Below, piece after piece: positions 7,875 to 12,341 of a DNA stretch of 12,341 bases. The number at the start of each line of letters is the position of its first letter. The first letter of the stretch is position 1. The stretch is from UBA922 sp964565405 (GTDB lineage: Bacteria > Patescibacteriota > Patescibacteriia > Magasanikbacterales > UBA922). The position numbers and the translations under genes are program-made. The stretch is from positions 1 through 12,341 of the forward strand of contig CAZMEW010000025.1 in assembly GCA_964565405.1 (NCBI GenBank), written 5' to 3'. The notes under the pieces were generated by a model. It had not been told where the DNA came from. It did not search any database and saw only the letters and a program-made list of their open reading frames with translations.

Positions 7875-7902
7875 TTGCAAAGTTCCCCGAGTGTGGTATA
7901 TT
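7875..7902 (+). promoter_or_regulatory. Promoter of the small acidic protein gene
   Basis: TTGCAA (-35, 7875-7880) and TATATT (-10, 7897-7902) are 16 bp apart, with TG at 7894-7895 forming an extended -10. Transcription would start near 7909, about 27 nt before the ATG. The rest of the 7824-7874 stretch shows nothing else recognisable. Confidence 0.6.
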
Positions 7903-7935
7903 GTGACCTGCTTTGTACATTTTTAAAACTATCCT

Positions 7936-8202
7936 ATGTCACAAGAACAATATGATCTCGTAAAAGGCGCCATTCTTGATCACGTGCGCGAAACTTTTGA
8001 AGAAATTGAAGATGGTTTGGCTCGATCGCATGAAGAGAAATACGCACTTCTCGAAGATTCACTTGAAAATGCTTCTGATGTTGCTGAATTGAAAGTCGCA
8101 TTTGAACAATGGTTTGCCGATAATGCTGAGGAGCTCGAATTCGAATATGAACTTGAAGAAATGTGGATGCACGCGGTTGCTCGTGTTGAAGAAAACGCAT
8201 AA
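7936..8202 (+). CDS. Small highly acidic helical protein of unknown function
   Basis: An 88-residue protein that I do not recognise. It has 26 Asp/Glu against 6 Lys/Arg. Its heptad-like spacing of hydrophobic residues (YDLVKGAILDHVRETFEEIEDGL; LEDSLENASDVAELKVAFEQWF) suggests an all-alpha bundle. There is no signal peptide, membrane helix or cysteine. It has its own extended -10 promoter and a palindrome/terminator just after the stop, so it is probably a single-gene transcription unit and may be well expressed. Proteins of this size and charge can be nucleic-acid mimics, chaperone-like or regulatory, but nothing here decides. There is no Shine-Dalgarno sequence. Coding status is supported by the clean boundaries, the promoter, and a codon pattern like that of the neighbours. 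Confidence 0.75.
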   Translation: MSQEQYDLVKGAILDHVRETFEEIEDGLARSHEEKYALLEDSLENASDVAELKVAFEQWFADNAEELEFEYELEEMWMHAVARVEENA

Positions 8203-8207
8203 ATATT

Positions 8208-8236
8208 TTGTAAAAAAGTGCAAAAAATGGTAGTAT
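8208..8236 (+). promoter_or_regulatory. Putative promoter of fbaB
   Basis: TTGTAA (-35, 8208-8213) and TAGTAT (-10, 8231-8236) are 17 bp apart. The predicted start near 8243 leaves a leader of about 24 nt before the ATG at 8267. The -10 box lies in the left arm of the palindrome at 8229-8248. Confidence 0.45.
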
Positions 8237-8259
8237 ATACATACTACCGTTTTATTTTT
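8229..8259 (+). terminator. Palindrome with T-tract: terminator of the small gene and possible fbaB operator
   Basis: GGTAGTAT (8229-8236) and ATACTACC (8241-8248) pair perfectly around ATAC. The stem can be lengthened by the upstream A-run pairing with the downstream T-run. TTTTATTTTT at 8250-8259 follows, which gives a good intrinsic terminator for the gene ending at 8202. It stops only 7 nt before the fbaB ATG and overlaps the predicted fbaB -10 box. Confidence 0.65.
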
Positions 8260-8266
8260 CTTCTGT

Positions 8267-9343
8267 ATGTTCGATATTTCAAAGATTCGTGAAATTTTGG
8301 GGCCTGAAGCTGAGTATCTTCTCGATTTTTCAACTCCTAAAATTCCAAAAGAAAAATTGCATCTGCCTTCAAAGCATTTTTTTTATAAAACATTTTCTAT
8401 TTCTGATCGGTCACATAAAGTAATCGACAATTTGATTCATTTACGAAAGACTGGGAGATTGAAAAAAACAGGGTATCTATCGATTTTGCCAGTAGATCAA
8501 GGGATTGAACACACAGCTGGTGCTCGATTTTCTGCAAATCCTGATTATTTTGATCCAGAAAATATTGTGAAACTTGCGGTTGAGGCAAAATGTAATGCGG
8601 TTGCATCATCCTATGGTACGCTTGCAATCTTGAGTAAGAAATACGCGAGTAAAATTCCTTTTATTGTGAAATTGAATCATAATGATTTGTTCCGTTTTCC
8701 CAATGACTATGATCAGAGTATGTTTGTAACCGTAAAACAAGCATATGAACTTGGAGCGCGAGGTGTAGGTGCAACGGTTTATTTTGGCTCACCTGAATCA
8801 AAGAGACAGATCACTGAAGTGTCTCATGCATTTGCTGAAGCACATGCAAAAGGAATGTTTACTGTTCTGTGGTGCTATGTGCGAAATGCAGGATTCAAAG
8901 TAGGTAAGGTTGATTATCAAGCATCAGCTGATCTTACCGGACAGGCAAATTATCTCGGGGCGACGATTGGTGCTGATATCGTAAAGCAAAAATTGCCAGA
9001 TTTGAATGGAGCATATGCTGCCTTGAATAAAGGTAAAATAAAATATGGAAAATATGATGATCGAATGTATACGGAGCTTTCAAGTGAGCATCCGATTGAT
9101 CTTTGTCGGTATCAAGTTTTGAATGGTTATGCTGGTCGCATCGGACTTATTAATTCGGGTGGAGAAAGTAACGGGGTATCGGATCTTCATGATGCGGTTC
9201 GTGCGGCTGTTATCAATAAGCGTGCAGGGGGGATGGGCCTTATTGCAGGTCGGAAGGCGTTTGAAAAACCAATGAAAGAGGGAGTTGAAATATTGAATGC
9301 GATTCAGGATGTATATCTGTGTAAGGAAGTGGCGGTCGCTTAA
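8267..9343 (+). CDS. fbaB: Class I fructose-bisphosphate aldolase, DhnA/FbaB type
   Basis: A 358-residue protein, close to the 350 of E. coli FbaB and similar along its whole length. It interconverts fructose-1,6-bisphosphate with dihydroxyacetone phosphate and glyceraldehyde-3-phosphate through a Schiff base in the cytoplasm. Conserved blocks are GYLSILPVDQGIEHTAGA (69-86), NPDYFDPENIV, SSYGTLA, PFIVKLNHND (131-140), VGATVYFGS (167-175), SADLTGQANYLGATIGADIVKQK (220-242), INSGG, and AVINKRAGGMGLIAGRKAF. Lys240 in ADIVK is the expected Schiff-base lysine. There is a short Lys-rich stretch (NKGKIKYGKYDD) after it. This enzyme type is not homologous in detail to the class II zinc aldolase found in most bacteria, so the enzyme here needs no metal. 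No Shine-Dalgarno sequence is present. Confidence 0.97.
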   Translation: MFDISKIREILGPEAEYLLDFSTPKIPKEKLHLPSKHFFYKTFSISDRSHKVIDNLIHLRKTGRLKKTGYLSILPVDQGIEHTAGARFSANPDYFDPENIVKLAVEAKCNAVASSYGTLAILSKKYASKIPFIVKLNHNDLFRFPNDYDQSMFVTVKQAYELGARGVGATVYFGSPESKRQITEVSHAFAEAHAKGMFTVLWCYVRNAGFKVGKVDYQASADLTGQANYLGATIGADIVKQKLPDLNGAYAALNKGKIKYGKYDDRMYTELSSEHPIDLCRYQVLNGYAGRIGLINSGGESNGVSDLHDAVRAAVINKRAGGMGLIAGRKAFEKPMKEGVEILNAIQDVYLCKEVAVA

Positions 9344-9354
9344 TAGATTTTATA

Positions 9355-9387
9355 AAAAAACAGCTAAAATAAGCTGTTTTTTGTTTT
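9355..9387 (+). terminator. Rho-independent terminator after fbaB
   Basis: AAAAAACAGCT (9355-9365) pairs with AGCTGTTTTTT (9372-9382) around an AAAATA loop, with further T after it. It lies 11 nt past the fbaB stop codon and is the strongest terminator in the window. Confidence 0.85.
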
Positions 9388-9409
9388 AATCCACCATGTA
9401 TTCATAAAA

Positions 9410-9452
9410 TTGTCGACAAAAAGTTGACAGTTTTAACTATTTAAATTAAGCT
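9410..9452 (+). promoter_or_regulatory. Probable promoter/operator region of the trmB-like operon
   Basis: A consensus -35 TTGACA is at 9424-9429. No good -10 is found at normal spacing; the best is TAAGCT at 9447-9452, 17 bp on. A perfect 10-bp palindrome, TTGTCGACAA (9410-9419), sits just upstream and could be a site for the regulator encoded next. Confidence 0.35.
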
Positions 9453-9467
9453 AAATCTATTGATTTT

Positions 9468-10202
9468 ATGAACACTGAAATATTCAAAAAATTAGGAATG
9501 TCTGACAAAGTAGCCCAAATCTACCAATCTTTGCTATCTTTGGGTCCTAGTTCGGTGCGCTCTCTTGCAGACTATAGTGGTCTCAATCGAGGAAGTACCT
9601 ATGATGCGCTCAAATGGCTTGAGGAACATGGTCTCGTGACTTTTTATCATAAGGATACTAAGCAGTTTTTTGTAGCTGAACACCCTGATCGATTACTCTC
9701 TCTCGTGCGTGAGAAGAAGGTCGAGAATGAGCGTCTTGAACGAGAGATTGAGCGAAGTTTGCCTGAGTATATGGCACTTCATCATAAGGGTGGTGAGCGC
9801 CCTGTAGCTCAGTACATATCTGCACGCGAGCTCAATACGATTCTCGAAGATGTACTCTCGACCTGCGAACACAGTGAAGAAAAGACCTATCGGATTTATT
9901 CGACTGAAAGTGTGCGAGAATTTTTGTATGAAGAATTTCCTACGTTTAGTGATGTGCGTATCGCAAAAGGAATTCGAGTTCGTGCTATTGCTATTGGCAG
10001 TGGTGGAGAATTGCGCGGACTCGATCAGCGCAAATGGCTTCCTTCGGAAGAACATATGTCAACCTATATCATTATCTACCCTGGGAAAACAGCATACATT
10101 TCTCTTGATGCAAAAAAACAACCGGTTGCGGTAGTTATACAGAATGATGGAATTTACCAAACTGAGAAGCATATCTTTGATACCCTCTGGAATCCTATCT
10201 AA
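9468..10202 (+). CDS. TrmB-family transcriptional regulator
   Basis: A 244-residue protein. The N-terminal winged helix-turn-helix (about 1-75) contains GMSDKVAQIYQSLLSLGPSSVRSLADYSGLNRGSTYDALKWLEEHGLV, the TrmB arrangement. A short coiled-coil linker (about 77-100, KKVENERLEREIERSLPE) leads to a C-terminal alpha/beta domain (about 105-244) with YRIYSTESVREFLYEEFP and AISLD-like strands, as seen in TrmB-like and SpoIIAA-adjacent regulators. TrmB proteins, best known from archaea, sense sugars and control sugar uptake and metabolism. Here it leads an operon that ends in amino-sugar synthesis genes, so it may control that pathway, but its ligand is unknown. It lies 6 nt upstream of the HAD gene. 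There is no Shine-Dalgarno sequence. Confidence 0.88.
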   Translation: MNTEIFKKLGMSDKVAQIYQSLLSLGPSSVRSLADYSGLNRGSTYDALKWLEEHGLVTFYHKDTKQFFVAEHPDRLLSLVREKKVENERLEREIERSLPEYMALHHKGGERPVAQYISARELNTILEDVLSTCEHSEEKTYRIYSTESVREFLYEEFPTFSDVRIAKGIRVRAIAIGSGGELRGLDQRKWLPSEEHMSTYIIIYPGKTAYISLDAKKQPVAVVIQNDGIYQTEKHIFDTLWNPI

Positions 10203-10208
10203 CTTTCT

Positions 10209-10841
10209 ATGTTTGTCATTGATTTTGATGATACGCTTTTTAATACTCACCATTTTAAAAAAGCGCGAATGGAGACATTGCAGAAAATCGGAGTATCTGA
10301 GAAAGACTATCAGGAAACCTATCGTGAGGCTCTGAAGAAAAATGATGTGTTTAGTTATTCCAATCATCGACATAGTGAATTACTCGCTCTACGCGGATAT
10401 TCAGTTGAGAAGGTTATGGAAGCTTTGGAGAAAACTACAGGGGATCGATTGCAGAAGTTCTTATTTCCTGATACGGTAGCATTTATGCAGAAACTCACAA
10501 AGACTGGCGAGAGCGTGGTATTGTTGAGTCTGGGAGAGCCCAGTTTTCAAGAGTTGAAAGTAAAGGGATCAGGTATTGCTTCTTACTTTGACCGAATATT
10601 TATGGTCGAGAATAGTAAGGAATATGTTATCCATGAGATTATTGATACAGGCAAAAAGGAAGAGGATATATGGTTTATCAATGATAAAGTGGGAGAGACC
10701 GTATTAGTGAAAAATAAGTTCCCCCGATTGCGTATCGTTCTTCGAAAATCTGATTCAATCAATGAAGAGGAATATATACAAAGTAAATTACCGTATTATC
10801 AAACACTTAGTGAAATTTATGAATATATTAGAGAACAATAA
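10209..10841 (+). CDS. HAD-superfamily hydrolase
   Basis: A 210-residue HAD-fold phosphatase. Motif I is DFDDT (5-9), with nucleophile Asp5 and acid/base Asp7. A helical cap covers about 12-88. Motif II Ser107 is in VVLLSLGE, a Lys near 137 may serve as motif III, and motif IV is FINDKVGE (156-163) with Asp159. These enzymes hydrolyse small phosphate esters using Mg2+. The substrate is not readable, but the position between a sugar-type regulator and a GlmU-like gene makes a sugar or amino-sugar phosphate plausible. The last 23 nt overlap the next gene if that gene starts at 10819. The ATG is fixed by the very short lead before the catalytic Asp. Confidence 0.87.
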   Translation: MFVIDFDDTLFNTHHFKKARMETLQKIGVSEKDYQETYREALKKNDVFSYSNHRHSELLALRGYSVEKVMEALEKTTGDRLQKFLFPDTVAFMQKLTKTGESVVLLSLGEPSFQELKVKGSGIASYFDRIFMVENSKEYVIHEIIDTGKKEEDIWFINDKVGETVLVKNKFPRLRIVLRKSDSINEEEYIQSKLPYYQTLSEIYEYIREQ

Positions 10842-11571
10842 AGTCGGAGTTGTGATTCTTGCAGCGGGTGATGGTAAACGCATGAAAAGTAACTTGCCAA
10901 AAATGATGCATGAGCTTAATGGTAAACCCTTGGTAGAGCATGTGATTATGCATGTTGAAGAATCAGGTTTGTCTAAGCCTATTGTGGTTGTATCTGCAAA
11001 ACACACCATGGTACAGGATCATTTAAGGGATCGTGCACTGTATGTCGTGCAAAAAGAGCAACTAGGAACTGGGCATGCCGCATCAATGGCAGAAAGTATG
11101 CTGAAAGATTCAGTTCAGCATGTTATTTTTTTGAATGGGGACATGCCCTTTGTATCGGGCGATTCAATTAAACGTCTCGTCGAGCGCCATGTTGAAAGAA
11201 AAAATACTATTACCATGATGACTGTAACGGTACCAAATTTTTTGGGGGAATATCAGGCATTTGGAGGTTTTGGAAGAGTAATTCGTGGTAAAAATGGACA
11301 TATTGTTCGGATTATTGAAAATAAGGATGCTTCTCTTGAAGAGCGAAATATCCATGAGCTCAATCCTTCAGTGTGGTGCTTTGAAGCATCGTGGCTCTGG
11401 AAGTCGCTCAAAAACATTAAGAATGAGAATGTTCAAAAAGAGTATTATCTGACTGATTTAATTGGAATGGGAATTGAAGAAGATGTGAAAATTTCATCGA
11501 TCTCAATTGAACCCAAAGAAGCCATTGGAATTAATACTGCGGAAGATTTGGAAATTGCAAAAGGTTTATAG
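10819..11571 (+). CDS. glmU: UDP-GlcNAc pyrophosphorylase-type nucleotidyltransferase (GlmU N-terminal domain only)
   Basis: A 250-residue protein equal to the uridylyltransferase half of GlmU. It would join GlcNAc-1-phosphate and UTP to form UDP-GlcNAc for peptidoglycan. Motifs are VVILAAGDGKRMKSNLPK (11-28, nucleotide-binding loop, Lys28), QLGTGHA (81-87), FLNGDMPF with metal ligand Asp108, GGFGRVIR (149-156), IIENKDA (166-172), QKEYYLTDLI (206-215) and GINTAEDL (237-244) with the second metal Asn239. The start at 10819 places the loop about 14 residues in, as in GlmU. A longer frame from 10762 would run far into the HAD gene. The left-handed beta-helix acetyltransferase domain of bifunctional GlmU (about 200 residues) is absent, since a stop follows and glmS begins 32 nt later. 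Confidence 0.9.
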   Translation: MNILENNKVGVVILAAGDGKRMKSNLPKMMHELNGKPLVEHVIMHVEESGLSKPIVVVSAKHTMVQDHLRDRALYVVQKEQLGTGHAASMAESMLKDSVQHVIFLNGDMPFVSGDSIKRLVERHVERKNTITMMTVTVPNFLGEYQAFGGFGRVIRGKNGHIVRIIENKDASLEERNIHELNPSVWCFEASWLWKSLKNIKNENVQKEYYLTDLIGMGIEEDVKISSISIEPKEAIGINTAEDLEIAKGL

Positions 11572-11603
11572 TTGTCTTGAGTTTTTACTTTTGATTTTGC
11601 AAT

Positions 11604-12341
11604 ATGTGTGGAATAATCGGTTATGTTGGAAAAAAGGATACACTGCTCGTATTGTTGCACGGGTTGCGTCGTCTTGAGTATCGAGGATATGATAGCGCGG
11701 GAGTAGCAATTCTCAACGAACAACGAACAACGAACAACGAACAAAAAATTCAACAAATCCAGCGTGTCCGGGCGGTTGGTAAGATTGATAAACTTGTTGA
11801 AAAAGTGAAAGATTTTGATTTGAAAGGAACGATGGGAATTGCGCATACGAGATGGGCAACGCACGGAGGAGTGACTGAGGAGAATGCTCATCCGCATGTT
11901 TCTCTTGATGGAAAGTTAGCAATTTGTCATAACGGTATAATTGAAAATTATCGTGAGCTCAAAGATGAACTTATTCAGAAAGGATTTTCATTTGTTTCTG
12001 AAACAGATACTGAAGTATTAGCACATCTGATTGGGTCTCTGTATTCTGGCAATCTAGTTTCTGCAGTTGAAGCAGCGCTTAAGCGTGTGCGTGGAACCTA
12101 CGGACTTGTTGCGATTCACGCAGATCATCCAGATATGATTGTCGCTGCTCGCATGGGAAGTCCATTGGTTATTGGCGTGGGAAAGGGTGAACATTTTGTC
12201 GCGAGTGATGCAACACCGATTTTACCCTACACTAGTGAGATGGTATTTCTTGATGACGGGGAAGTGGCGGTAATTTCCAAGGATTTATTTGAAACATTTT
12301 CTAAAGCTCATAAACATATTGAAAAGGAAGTAACGACTATT
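11604..12341 (+). CDS. glmS: Glutamine-fructose-6-phosphate aminotransferase (isomerizing), 3' truncated by the window
   Basis: 246 codons are present and the frame is still open at the right edge. GlmS, about 600 residues when complete, makes glucosamine-6-phosphate from fructose-6-phosphate and glutamine. The start is fixed because the ATG at 11604 is followed by Cys2, the N-terminal nucleophile exposed after Met removal (MCGIIGYVG). Glutaminase-domain motifs are LRRLEYRGYDSAG (21-33), GIAHTRWATHGG (78-89, Arg83), CHNGIIENY (108-116, Asn110/Gly111) and SETDTEVLAH (132-141, Asp135). It is about 10 residues longer than E. coli before HTRWATHG, matching a heptamer repeat at 11714-11741. The sugar-isomerase half lies outside the window. 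It follows the glmU-like gene by 32 nt, probably co-transcribed. Confidence 0.96.
   Translation, partial: MCGIIGYVGKKDTLLVLLHGLRRLEYRGYDSAGVAILNEQRTTNNEQKIQQIQRVRAVGKIDKLVEKVKDFDLKGTMGIAHTRWATHGGVTEENAHPHVSLDGKLAICHNGIIENYRELKDELIQKGFSFVSETDTEVLAHLIGSLYSGNLVSAVEAALKRVRGTYGLVAIHADHPDMIVAARMGSPLVIGVGKGEHFVASDATPILPYTSEMVFLDDGEVAVISKDLFETFSKAHKHIEKEVTTI
11714..11741 (+). repeat. Four perfect tandem copies of CAACGAA inside glmS
   Basis: The 7-bp unit CAACGAA repeats four times without error and is followed by CAAAAAA. It encodes residues 37-46 (ending in N-E-Q-R-T-T-N-N-E) in a variable surface loop of the glutaminase domain. As 7 is not a multiple of 3, gain or loss of one unit would shift the frame. 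Confidence 0.95.

Noticed and set aside
10762..10818. Earlier start for the glmU-like gene
   Set aside because: It would add 19 residues that overlap the HAD coding sequence by about 80 nt and place the nucleotide-binding loop unusually far from the N-terminus.
11572..11603. glmS ribozyme or riboswitch upstream of glmS
   Set aside because: Only 32 nt of T-rich spacer separates the genes, too short for the ribozyme, and no matching core sequence is seen.
11713..11922. Minus-strand frames across the heptamer repeat, reading as repetitive F-V-R-C-S-L
   Set aside because: The repetition comes from the CAACGAA array on the other strand. The plus strand encodes an intact GlmS with all glutaminase motifs.

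Overview
The window most resembles a chromosome fragment from an uncultivated, reduced bacterium, probably of the Candidate Phyla Radiation (Patescibacteria). That placement is an inference. It rests on an intron inside the 23S rRNA gene, near-absence of Shine-Dalgarno sequences before clear genes, compact ATGA-type operons, a DhnA-type class I aldolase, and a run of 10 N that marks a scaffold join, as in metagenome assemblies. The 16S gene is not in view, so no rank below this can be defended.

Layout. Positions 1 to about 2340 hold the 3' two-thirds of a 23S rRNA gene on the + strand, starting near E. coli position 790. It is split by a 339-nt group I-type intron (1636-1974) in the peptidyl-transferase loop after the equivalent of U2500. 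A 5S rRNA follows (about 2411-2526), with a long flanking stem that runs straight into a T-tract. A small orphan protein gene (2619-2882) ends at a terminator shared with a converging operon.

Positions 2994-6761 on the - strand are one tight six-gene operon, read from high to low coordinates: Fur/Zur-family repressor, metal ABC transporter ATPase, its permease, prolipoprotein diacylglyceryl transferase (lgt), a NUDT15-like Nudix hydrolase, and a C39-like cysteine peptidase. The matching substrate-binding lipoprotein gene (znuA-like, 6899-7771) is divergent. The 137-bp gap between them has a promoter for each side, each with a dyad sharing the sequence AATTGCAAAT, which suggests a zinc-responsive regulon. 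Lgt fits because the binding protein is a lipoprotein that needs it. An assembly gap in the binding-protein gene hides its third metal ligand.

Next on the + strand come a small very acidic helical protein of unknown function (7936-8202) and class I fructose-bisphosphate aldolase fbaB (8267-9343). A perfect palindrome between them overlaps the predicted fbaB -10 box. After a strong terminator, an operon runs off the right edge: TrmB-like regulator, HAD-family phosphatase, single-domain GlmU-type uridylyltransferase and glmS. GlmS makes glucosamine-6-phosphate and the GlmU-like enzyme would form UDP-GlcNAc, so this is a cell-envelope amino-sugar operon with a possible sugar-sensing regulator. 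glmS carries four perfect copies of a 7-bp repeat inside its coding sequence.

The least ordinary features are the 23S intron, whose pairings place its 3' end after an A instead of the usual G, the paired metal-regulon dyads, and the heptamer repeat in glmS. No CRISPR array, transposon, tRNA or prophage was seen.
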